DNA of 64,000 nucleotides from Ensifer sp. Root278 (GTDB lineage: Bacteria; Pseudomonadota; Alphaproteobacteria; Rhizobiales; Rhizobiaceae), in the NCBI RefSeq assembly GCF_001429285.1, contig NZ_LMJJ01000012.1, positions 124,530-188,529 of the forward strand. The letters are read 5' to 3'. Both the position numbers and the translations under genes were made by a program. Positions 37,460 through 45,066 of this stretch are shown piece by piece (the first letter of the stretch is position 1; the number at the start of each line of letters is the position of its first letter). The notes beneath the pieces are model-generated. The model had not been told where the DNA came from and did no database searches. It worked only from the letters and a program-made list of their open reading frames with translations.

Positions 37460-37506
37460 ACGCAATTCCGGACGGAAAACCGCTTCACACTTTTCCTGGA
37501 ATTGCT
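37460..37506. repeat. Interspersed hairpin repeat, family B, tandem copy 1
   Basis: Begins ACGCAATTCCGGACGG and ends CACTTTTCCTGGAATTGCT. The ends GCAATTCC / GGAATTGC form an 8-bp terminal inverted repeat. Repeated almost exactly 56 bases further on. Confidence 0.8.
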
Positions 37507-37515
37507 TCGTAGTTA

Positions 37516-37562
37516 ACGCAATTCCGGACGGAAAACCGTCTCACACTTTTCCTGGAATTGCT
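37516..37562. repeat. Interspersed hairpin repeat, family B, tandem copy 2
   Basis: Second copy, differing from the first only around CCGCTTCAC / CCGTCTCAC. It ends one base before the stop codon of the convergent GntR gene, so the pair may act as a double terminator. A diverged third copy is at 44231. Confidence 0.8.
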
Positions 37563-37563
37563 G

Positions 37564-38232
37564 CTAGCCGACGATCGAGAAGGCTTCGCGGGTTTCGCCG
37601 GCCGCTGTCCTCACCGGCGTCTTCCCGATCCATCCAACATGGCGTTCCAGGATCTTTGCAGCCTCGTCGCCGCGGCCTTCGCGCAAGGCTGCGAGGATCG
37701 CGCGGTGATCGTGGTCGGTGCGCGCTTCCCAGCTCGTGCGCCAGGCAGAGAAGAGAAAACGGGCGCTTGCCGCATGCAGATCGTCGATCGCGGCCAAGAG
37801 CCTCGGCATGCCGCAGGGCTGCAGGATCAATCGGTGAAAGGCGCGGTTCGCCGCTTCCCAGGAGCGCACGTCGCGCGAGGTGTCGGCGGCGACCGTCGCC
37901 GCTTCGGCCCGATCAAGGATCGCCGGCGTCAAATGCGGGATCGCATGGCGTAGAGCCAGAACCTCGAGAACCGCGCGCATCTCCGCAACCTCCCTCACCT
38001 CCTTGAGATCGAAGGAGGCGACGCGGACGCCGCGGCGCGGTTCGCTGACGGCAAGCCCCTGGGCCTCCAGCCGCCGAAAAGCCTCGCGAACGGGAACGTG
38101 GCTCGCGCCGAATTCCTCGGCGATGTGATCCTGCCGCAAGCGCTCCCCGGGCATCAAAATGCCGGAGATGATCCTCTCGGCGAGTGCCCTGCTGATGCGA
38201 CTTGCAAGTGTGTCGTCCTGTTGCTTTTCCAT
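37564..38232 (-). CDS. GntR-family transcriptional regulator (FCD type)
   Basis: A 222-residue regulator. The N-terminal GntR winged helix (ALAERIISGILMPGERLRQD ... VPVREAFRRLEAQGL) is followed by an FCD ligand domain with the metal-binding pattern EMRAVLEVLALR, AANRAFHRLI, and the late HDHRAILAALREG. FCD regulators usually sense a carboxylic acid of a catabolic pathway. Target genes are not evident; the divergent HAD phosphatase is the nearest candidate. Confidence 0.92.
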   Translation of the reverse strand: MEKQQDDTLASRISRALAERIISGILMPGERLRQDHIAEEFGASHVPVREAFRRLEAQGLAVSEPRRGVRVASFDLKEVREVAEMRAVLEVLALRHAIPHLTPAILDRAEAATVAADTSRDVRSWEAANRAFHRLILQPCGMPRLLAAIDDLHAASARFLFSAWRTSWEARTDHDHRAILAALREGRGDEAAKILERHVGWIGKTPVRTAAGETREAFSIVG

Positions 38233-38412
38233 CGCCTACAGATAGAGCCGCGATACAATACTGTCGAGCAAGCGGAACAGCGGTTTCGATAATTTCCAAA
38301 GGTTGAGCTTTCGGCCGCCTTCGTATAAAGCTCTGGCGTACGAAAGCCCCGCGCCGCGCAAGCTATCCTCCCCCTGCCTGCGGCGCCTTCTTCTCCCAGG
38401 GAACTGTTTCAA

Positions 38413-39108
38413 ATGTCCGGTATCGATCTCATCATTTTTGATTGCGACGGCGTTCTCGTCGATTCCGAAATCATCGCTTCGGAAGTCGAAGCCGCGCTGC
38501 TCACCGAAGCGGGTTATCCGATCAGCGTCGAAGAAATGGCTGAGCGTTTTGCCGGCATGACCTGGCACAACACGCTGTTGCAGATCGAGAAGGAAGCGAG
38601 CATCCCGCTTTCCGCGTCGCTGATCGGCAAGGTAGACACCATTCTCGACGAACGTCTGGAGCGCGACGTCAAGATCATCGACGGCGTCAAGCCGATGCTG
38701 CTGCAGCTCACCCTGCCCCATTGCATCTGCTCGAACTCCACCTCGGCGCGCCTCGCCATGATGCTCGGCAAGGTCGGCATCAAGGACCACTTCGGCCCGC
38801 GCATCTACTCGGCGCGCGACCTCGGACCCGATCGCGTCAAGCCGAAGCCGGACATCTTCCTGCATGGTGCCAAGCAGATGGGCGTGGACCCGTCGCGGGT
38901 GCTGGTCATCGAGGACTCGGTGCATGGTATCCACGGCGCGCGTGCCGCCGGCATGCGCGTCGTCGGCTTCACCGGCGGCTCCCACACCTTCCCGTCGCAT
39001 GCCGACAAGCTGACGGAAGCCGGCGCGGAGACCGTGATCTCGCGCATGACGGCCCTTCCGGGCGTGATCGCAGCACTTTCCGAATGGTCGGAATCGCTGA
39101 CAGCCTGA
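38413..39108 (+). CDS. HAD-superfamily phosphatase (beta-phosphoglucomutase-like)
   Basis: A 231-residue hydrolase with complete HAD motifs: I, IIFDCDGVLVDSE; II, CICSNSTSARL; III, Lys in RVKPKPDIFLHGA; IV, VLVIEDSVHGIHGARAAG. The helical cap of the IA subfamily follows motif I. Likely a sugar-phosphate phosphatase. Single gene, divergent from the GntR regulator. Confidence 0.92.
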   Translation: MSGIDLIIFDCDGVLVDSEIIASEVEAALLTEAGYPISVEEMAERFAGMTWHNTLLQIEKEASIPLSASLIGKVDTILDERLERDVKIIDGVKPMLLQLTLPHCICSNSTSARLAMMLGKVGIKDHFGPRIYSARDLGPDRVKPKPDIFLHGAKQMGVDPSRVLVIEDSVHGIHGARAAGMRVVGFTGGSHTFPSHADKLTEAGAETVISRMTALPGVIAALSEWSESLTA

Positions 39109-39332
39109 GACGCCGCGGCCGACCGATTTTGCCCCCTTTCGCCCCGGCCTTCAGCCGGAGCGGGAAAGAAGCCTTCGGCCACCACGGCAGGCGTCCAATT
39201 AGGCGTCGAGGGACACGATGACACATTGCAGTCGCGTCGCGTCCCCTAGAAAATCTCCCAGGTTTTCGAAAAGCCGCGCACGAGGGCCATATCAAGCAAG
39301 CCCCATCAGGGGTATTTCTAGGAGGAAACACT

Positions 39333-40439
39333 ATGCGTCTTTCAATGTTGACTGGCCTGACCCTGGCGGCCAGCGTCGCCTTCGGCCCGCTCGCCTTTGC
39401 CGATATCACCGTTGGCGTCATCACGCCGCTCACCGGCCCGGTCGCGGCCTATGGCGAGCAGGTGAAGAACGGGGCGGAAACGGCCGCTGAAGAGATCAAC
39501 AAGGCTGGCGGCATCAACGGCGAAAAGATCGTCCTGAAGCTGCTCGACGACGCCGGCGACCCGAAGCAGGCCGTTTCGGTTGCCAACCAGGCGGCTGGCG
39601 AAGGCATCCGCTACGTGGTCGGCCCGGTGCTTTCGGGCACCTCGATGGCGGCTTCCGACGTTCTCGCCGAGAACGGCATTCTGATGGTGACGCCGACGGC
39701 AACGACGCCTGACCTCACCACCCGCGGCCTCTGGAACGTGCTGCGCACCTGCGGCCGCGACGACCAGCAGGCTGAGGTCGCCGCTGCCTATGTGGTCAAG
39801 AACCTCAAGGACAAGAAGGTCGCCGTGCTGCACGACAAGGCTCCTTACGGCAAGGGTCTCGCTGACGGCTTCAAGAAGGCGATCAACGCAGGCGGCATCA
39901 CCGAGGTCGTCTATGAAGGCCTGAACCCGGGCGACAAGGACTTCAGCGCCATCGTCACCCGCCTGAAGGCCGAGAATGTCGATGTCGTCTACTTCGGTGG
40001 CTACCATCCGGAAGGCGGCCTGCTCGCACGCCAGATGCACGATCAGAGCGTGAAGGCACAGATCTTTGGCGGCGACGGCCTGTCGAACACGGAATTCTGG
40101 GCAATCGGCGGCGAAGCTGCGACCGGCACGGTCTACACCAACGCCAGCGACGCGACCCGCAACCCGGCATCAGCTCCAGCCGTCGAAGCGCTGAAGGCGA
40201 AGAACATTCCGGCCGAAGCCTTCACTCTCAACGCCTACGCCGCCGTGCAGGTGTTGAAGGCTGGCATCGAGAAGGCCGGCTCCGCCGAAGACGCGACTGC
40301 GGTTGCCACTGCGATCAAGTCCGGCGAAGCGATCGACACGGTGCTCGGCAAGCTGACCTATGGCGAAGCCGGCGACCTCACCTCGCAGGCTTTCTCGCTC
40401 TACAAGTGGGAAGGCGGCAAGAGCGTTCCGGCTGAATAA
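39333..40439 (+). CDS. Branched-chain amino-acid ABC transporter substrate-binding protein
   Basis: A 368-residue periplasmic binding protein of the LivJ/LivK type. The signal peptide ends at ...[18 protein letters not shown]. Conserved sequence includes [35 protein letters not shown] and [22 protein letters not shown] gives a strong ribosome site. It is an orphan: no permease or ATPase genes are adjacent, so it must share membrane components encoded elsewhere. A strong terminator follows. Confidence 0.95.
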   Translation: MRLSMLTGLTLAASVAFGPLAFADITVGVITPLTGPVAAYGEQVKNGAETAAEEINKAGGINGEKIVLKLLDDAGDPKQAVSVANQAAGEGIRYVVGPVLSGTSMAASDVLAENGILMVTPTATTPDLTTRGLWNVLRTCGRDDQQAEVAAAYVVKNLKDKKVAVLHDKAPYGKGLADGFKKAINAGGITEVVYEGLNPGDKDFSAIVTRLKAENVDVVYFGGYHPEGGLLARQMHDQSVKAQIFGGDGLSNTEFWAIGGEAATGTVYTNASDATRNPASAPAVEALKAKNIPAEAFTLNAYAAVQVLKAGIEKAGSAEDATAVATAIKSGEAIDTVLGKLTYGEAGDLTSQAFSLYKWEGGKSVPAE

Positions 40440-40461
40440 GCTAGAGCGCGATATAAAATAG

Positions 40462-40492
40462 AAACGCCGGGGCTTGCCCCGGCGTTTTTGTT
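40462..40492 (+). terminator. Rho-independent terminator of the binding-protein gene
   Basis: 12-bp stem AAACGCCGGGGC / GCCCCGGCGTTT, 2-base loop, then TTGTTT. Lies between convergent genes. Confidence 0.9.
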
Positions 40493-40511
40493 TGCAGGCT
40501 GCAATCGCAGC

Positions 40512-41063
40512 TTACTTTTTCTTGCCCTTTGCCGGCGGACCTTCGTCGAAGCCGACATAGACCGTGGCGTTGGAACCGGACCCTGCCGGCAATGTCACGT
40601 CGGCCTTGGTGAAGACGAACTGCGCCGAACCGGTCGAAGGAATTTCGACCGCATGCTGCGTCAGCTCGGAATAGAGCGTCTTGTCGTCGTCGGTCGCAGC
40701 CACGCGGATCGGCATGGTGATCTTGCCGGGACCGCCGGCGGGACCGCTGACGACGCGGCCCTGGACCACGACAGTAATGGTTATCGCGCTCTCGCTCTGT
40801 ACGCATTGGCGCGTCGTGTCGGCAAGAGAGGCTTGGTAGACGAGCTTCGACGGGTCGTTTTTGGCACCCTTGGCGTAGCTGGTGAACACATTTGTGCCGT
40901 CACGCAGGACGACCTGCGGGCATGCCGCCTGGACGACGGCTGGCGTCGGAGCGGTGGCGCTGCCGCCCGCATCGATCGCTCCGCCGGATTGCGTCTTGTT
41001 GCAGCCGGCGAGGACCGCGAGAAAAGATATTGCGAGAACAGGCCGGGATACTTTGCCAAACAC
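40512..41063 (-). CDS. Hypothetical lipoprotein
   Basis: A 183-residue protein with lipobox LAGC (Cys about residue 21 from this start). A Gly/Ala-rich linker is followed by a beta-rich domain ending in a lysine-rich tail (PPAKGKKK). GTG 41063 is chosen because GAGGTTG lies upstream and the signal peptide VFGKVSRPVLAISFLAVLAG then starts at residue 1. A longer frame from ATG 41129 is possible. Function unknown; no family recognised. Confidence 0.75.
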   Translation of the reverse strand: MFGKVSRPVLAISFLAVLAGCNKTQSGGAIDAGGSATAPTPAVVQAACPQVVLRDGTNVFTSYAKGAKNDPSKLVYQASLADTTRQCVQSESAITITVVVQGRVVSGPAGGPGKITMPIRVAATDDDKTLYSELTQHAVEIPSTGSAQFVFTKADVTLPAGSGSNATVYVGFDEGPPAKGKKK

Positions 41064-41343
41064 GTTGAACAACCTCTGCTGGACCGGTTGAAACTCCTTG
41101 ACCGAAATCTCGGCCGGAAGACCTTTCATGGCCTTCGGGCATCGTCTATAGCAGCGACAAACTGAAAAATCGATTGGGTCGGCGTGTCCCTTCCGAATTT
41201 TCCGAAACCTGATCTACGGTCGGAAATTGCGTCGGTGACAAGAATAGATGCAGACTTTGTCAAGGACTGACGCAATAAGACGGGCAAACCGCGGCGCCGC
41301 TTTCTAGGGTCGTCGCGATCGGCAGGTGGGACGAAGGACAATC

Positions 41344-42744
41344 ATGGTGAAGTATATCTCGACGCGCGGCGAATCCGCTCCTCTCGGCTTCTGCGACGCG
41401 CTGCTTGCCGGTCTTGCGCGCGATGGCGGTCTTTATCTCCCCAAAGAATGGCCGAAGTTTTCCAAGAAGGAAATCCGCGGCTTGCGCGGCAAATCCTATC
41501 AGGAGATCGCGTTCGCCGTCCTCGAGCCCTTCACCAACGGCGAGATCCCGGCGGCCAAGTTCCGCGAAATGATCGACGAAGCCTACGCCACCTTCCGCCA
41601 CCCGGCCGTGGCTCCGCTCGTCCAGACCGGCCCGAATGCCTTTGTCATGGAGCTGTTCCACGGCTCGACGCTCGCCTTCAAGGACGTGGCGATGCAACTG
41701 CTTGCGCGGCTAATGGACTATGTGCTGGCCGAGCGCGACGAGCGCGCCACCATCGTCGGCGCGACCTCGGGCGACACCGGCGGTGCGGCGATCGACGCCT
41801 TCGCCGGCCGCGAACGCACCGACATCTTCATCCTCTTCCCGCACGGCAAGGTTTCGCCGGTGCAGCAGCGACAGATGACGACGTCGCAGGCATCAAACGT
41901 TCACGCCATTGCCGTCAAGGGCAACTTCGACGATTGCCAGAACCTCGTCAAAGCCATGTTCAACGACGGAGCCTTCCGCGATCGCGTCAAGCTTTCGGGT
42001 GTCAACTCGATCAACTGGGCGCGCATCATGGCCCAGATCGTCTATTATTTCACCACTTCGGTCGCGCTCGGCGGGCCGGATCGCAAGATCTCCTTCACGG
42101 TGCCCACCGGCAACTTCGGCGACATCTTCGCCGGTTACGTCGCCAAGCGCATGGGCCTGCCGATCGACAAGCTGGTGATCGCCACCAACGAAAACGACAT
42201 CCTCGCCCGCACGCTGAAGACCGGGCGCTACGAGATGCGCGACGTCAAGGCGACCACTGCACCGTCGATGGACATCCAGATCTCGTCGAACTTCGAACGG
42301 CTTCTGTTCGAGGTGAGCGACCGTGATCCGGGCGAAGTGCGCGCGGCAATGGACGGCCTCAAGCAGTCCGGTTCCTTCACCATTCGCGATAAGGCGCTGA
42401 AGGCCATCCGCAAGGAATTCCGCGCCGGCCGCGCCTCGGAGAAGGAAGTGGACAAGACGATCGCCAAGACGCTGGAAGAAACCGGCTATCTTCTTGATCC
42501 CCACAGCGCTGTCGGCGTCTTCGTTGCCGAGAAGTACGAGAAGCCGTCTGCTCCCATGGTGACGCTCGCCACCGCCCATCCGGCGAAATTCCCGGACGCG
42601 GTAAAATCGGCCAGTGGTATTGACCCGGCGCTTCCGACGTGGCTTGCTGACCTGATGAACAGGGAGGAGCGTTTCGATATCCTGGATGCGGACCTGAAGA
42701 GCGTCGAGACCTTTATCGGCGAGCGCACCCGTCTCCGGGGGTAA
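41344..42744 (+). CDS. thrC: Threonine synthase
   Basis: PLP enzyme converting O-phosphohomoserine to threonine. In the 466-residue protein the PLP lysine lies in FHGSTLAFKDVAMQLL. The phosphate/PLP loop is GATSGDTGGAA, and VPTGNFGDIFAGYVAKRMG is also present. ATG 41344 with AAGGA upstream is preferred over 41326. The M16 peptidase gene starts 16 bases downstream, an arrangement typical of rhizobia. Its substrate is made by ThrB at 50777-51757. Confidence 0.97.
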   Translation: MVKYISTRGESAPLGFCDALLAGLARDGGLYLPKEWPKFSKKEIRGLRGKSYQEIAFAVLEPFTNGEIPAAKFREMIDEAYATFRHPAVAPLVQTGPNAFVMELFHGSTLAFKDVAMQLLARLMDYVLAERDERATIVGATSGDTGGAAIDAFAGRERTDIFILFPHGKVSPVQQRQMTTSQASNVHAIAVKGNFDDCQNLVKAMFNDGAFRDRVKLSGVNSINWARIMAQIVYYFTTSVALGGPDRKISFTVPTGNFGDIFAGYVAKRMGLPIDKLVIATNENDILARTLKTGRYEMRDVKATTAPSMDIQISSNFERLLFEVSDRDPGEVRAAMDGLKQSGSFTIRDKALKAIRKEFRAGRASEKEVDKTIAKTLEETGYLLDPHSAVGVFVAEKYEKPSAPMVTLATAHPAKFPDAVKSASGIDPALPTWLADLMNREERFDILDADLKSVETFIGERTRLRG

Positions 42745-42760
42745 GAACGAGAAGAAACGT

Positions 42761-44062
42761 ATGATGAAAGTTGAGTGCACCCGGCTCCCTTCCGGGTTGA
42801 CGGTGGTAACCGAGCAGATGCCGCATCTCGAAAGCGTGGCGCTCGGGGTGTGGATCAAGTCCGGTTCGCGTAATGAAACCCTGGGCGAACATGGCATTGC
42901 CCACCTGCTGGAGCACATGGCTTTCAAGGGCACCGCGCGGCGCACCGCCCGCCAGATTGCCGAAGAAATCGAAAATGTCGGCGGCGAAGTCAACGCCGCC
43001 ACGTCGACCGAGACGACGTCCTACTATGCGCGCGTCCTCAAGGACCATGTACCGCTGGCGGTCGACATTCTCGCCGACATCCTCACCGAATCCACTTTCG
43101 ACGACGAGGAGCTGCGGCGCGAGAAGCAGGTGATCCTGCAGGAAATCGGCGCTGCCGACGACACGCCGGATGACGTGGTCTTCGACCGCTTCGCCGAGAC
43201 CGCCTATCGCAACCAGACCGTCGGACGTCCGATCCTCGGCACCCCCGAGACGGTCATGTCGTTTTCCGCCGGCCAGATCCGCCACTATCTCGGCCGCAAT
43301 TACACGACCGACCGCATGTTCGTGGTCGCCGCCGGCGCCGTCGAACACGACGCGTTCGTTCGCCAGGTCGAGGAACGCTTCTCCTCGCTGCCGCGCACGC
43401 CGATCGCGACCCCGGTGCTCGAAACCGCCCGCTACACCGGCGGAGAAAGCCGCGAGACGCGCGACCTGATGGACGCGCAGGTCCTGCTCGGCTTCGAAGG
43501 CAAGGCCTATCACGCCCGCGACTTCTATTGCTCGCAGATCCTCGCCAACATCCTCGGCGGCGGCATGTCCTCCCGCCTCTTCCAGGAAGTGCGCGAACAT
43601 CGCGGCCTCTGTTATTCGGTCTATGCCTTCCATTGGGGCTTTTCCGACACCGGTATCTTCGGTGTGCACGCGGCAACCGGCGGCGAGAACCTGCCGGAAC
43701 TGATGCCCGTCATCGTCGACGAACTGCGCAAGTCCTCGATGAACATCGAGCAGCAGGAAATCGAGCGGGCCCGCGCCCAGATCCGTGCACAATTGCTGAT
43801 GGGCCAGGAAAGCCCGGCCGCCCGCGCCGGCCAGATCGCCCGCCAGATGATGCTCTACGGCCGCCCGATCCCCAACGAAGAACTGATGGAGCGCCTGTCC
43901 GGCATTACCATCGAACGCCTGACCGATCTTGCCGGCCGGCTGTTCTTCGATACGACGCCGACGCTCTCGGCGATCGGCCCGCTGGAGCAGCTTGCCCCGA
44001 TGGGCGACATCCTGTCGACATTGACCGGCAAGGCCGCCGTACCGCACGCCGTCGCCAGCTAA
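42761..44062 (+). CDS. M16-family zinc metallopeptidase (processing-peptidase-like)
   Basis: A 433-residue peptidase related to the mitochondrial processing peptidase beta subunit. The inverted zinc motif HLLEHMAFKGT (HxxEH) lies near residue 46, with the third ligand region at EELRREKQVILQEI. The glycine-rich loop region (NILGGGMSSRLFQEVREHRG) is in the C-terminal half. Two ATGs open the frame; the second would shorten it by one residue. Co-transcribed with thrC. Cellular substrate in bacteria is not established. Confidence 0.95.
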   Translation: MMKVECTRLPSGLTVVTEQMPHLESVALGVWIKSGSRNETLGEHGIAHLLEHMAFKGTARRTARQIAEEIENVGGEVNAATSTETTSYYARVLKDHVPLAVDILADILTESTFDDEELRREKQVILQEIGAADDTPDDVVFDRFAETAYRNQTVGRPILGTPETVMSFSAGQIRHYLGRNYTTDRMFVVAAGAVEHDAFVRQVEERFSSLPRTPIATPVLETARYTGGESRETRDLMDAQVLLGFEGKAYHARDFYCSQILANILGGGMSSRLFQEVREHRGLCYSVYAFHWGFSDTGIFGVHAATGGENLPELMPVIVDELRKSSMNIEQQEIERARAQIRAQLLMGQESPAARAGQIARQMMLYGRPIPNEELMERLSGITIERLTDLAGRLFFDTTPTLSAIGPLEQLAPMGDILSTLTGKAAVPHAVAS

Positions 44063-44128
44063 ACAGGCCCAGATCATTTCATGGTTTCATCGAAACCGTG
44101 AAATGATCTTGCCTTTTCGAGGCGACCG

Positions 44129-44230
44129 CATGTCTCCTTAAATCGACCTCGACTTAAGGACAAAGACATGCAGAAAATCAAAGTGCTACAGCGACCTTTG
44201 CGCGTCTGACAAGACGCGCGGCGCTGTAGG
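44129..44230 (+). repeat. Interspersed hairpin repeat, family A, copy 2
   Basis: Same structure as the copy at 953: GCATGTCTCCTTAAATCG dyad, then CAAAGTGCTACAGCGACC with CGCGTCT/AGACGCG arms and GCGCTGTAG end. Lies in the 392-base gap between the M16 peptidase and GNAT genes. The short GAAACC(GT)GAAATGATC stretch at 44080-44110 shows no coding sense. Confidence 0.8.
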
Positions 44231-44273
44231 CAACTCCTGGCGGAAAGCGTTTGCCACTTTTCCTGAAATTGCC
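44231..44273 (+). repeat. Interspersed hairpin repeat, family B, copy 3 (diverged)
   Basis: CAACTCCTGGCGGAAAGCG ... CCACTTTTCCTGAAATTGCC. About 70-75 percent like the copies at 37460 and 37516 by eye. Directly joined to the family A element, suggesting the two families form a composite. Confidence 0.6.
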
Positions 44274-44454
44274 CCGGGCCGCCGAGGACGCAAACACCAT
44301 ATCCAAATGGTGAAGTCTTTGCGCCTTTTCGCAAATTCGGATTCGATTTGCGCGCAAAGTTGTGCAACGTTTCGGTTTGGACAGCGCAAAGGCGCGCTGC
44401 CGGGCGGATGATAAAAGGTCCCCGCACGCAAACTGGACGGCCTCGGAGGCAGCT

Positions 44455-45066
44455 ATGACACGATCGGTTTTTCGGTTCCTGTCGCGGCAGCCGGAGGCGA
44501 TCGAAATTGCCGACCAGAATTATCTGCTGCGGCTCCCGCGCTATGCCGATTATCGTCAATGGTACCAGCTCAGAAGCGAGAGCCGCGCCTTCCTGGAGCC
44601 TTGGGAACCATCCTGGCGTACTGACGAGATGACAGAGAGTTCCTTTCGCAGCCGGGTCATCCGCAACGAACAGGAATATTCGTCCGGCCAGGCCGTGCCG
44701 CTCTTTCTTTTCCACAAGCCAGACGAGACGCTGCTCGGGGGGCTGACCATCGGCCACATCCGCCGCGGCGCCGGGCAAAACTGCATGATCGGCTACTGGA
44801 TGGGCGCGCGCCACGCCGGCAAGGGCCATATGTACGCGGCCCTGAGGCTCGCTATTCCCTACATCTTTTCGACCCTTGAGTTGCACCGTATTGAAGCAGC
44901 CTGTATTCCGGACAACTCAAGAAGCATCCGGCTCCTTGAAAAGGCCGGTTTTGAGCGTGAAGGCTACTTAAGACAGTACTTGAGAATCAATGGCCAGTGG
45001 CGAGACCACGTGCTCTTTTCTCTCCTGTCCGACGATGCCCTACCGAACAGGAATATGCCCCTTTGA
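44455..45066 (+). CDS. GNAT N-acetyltransferase (RimJ-like)
   Basis: A 203-residue acetyltransferase resembling those that acetylate ribosomal protein N-termini. Features: LRLPRYADYRQWYQLRSES, IGYWMGARHAGKGHMYAA (acetyl-CoA loop), LHRIEAACIPDNSRSIRLLE and KAGFEREGYLRQYLRINGQW. GGAGG lies just before ATG 44455. Its stop overlaps the next gene's ATG by one base (TGATG), so it is co-translated with the GGDEF/EAL gene. Confidence 0.92.
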   Translation: MTRSVFRFLSRQPEAIEIADQNYLLRLPRYADYRQWYQLRSESRAFLEPWEPSWRTDEMTESSFRSRVIRNEQEYSSGQAVPLFLFHKPDETLLGGLTIGHIRRGAGQNCMIGYWMGARHAGKGHMYAALRLAIPYIFSTLELHRIEAACIPDNSRSIRLLEKAGFEREGYLRQYLRINGQWRDHVLFSLLSDDALPNRNMPL

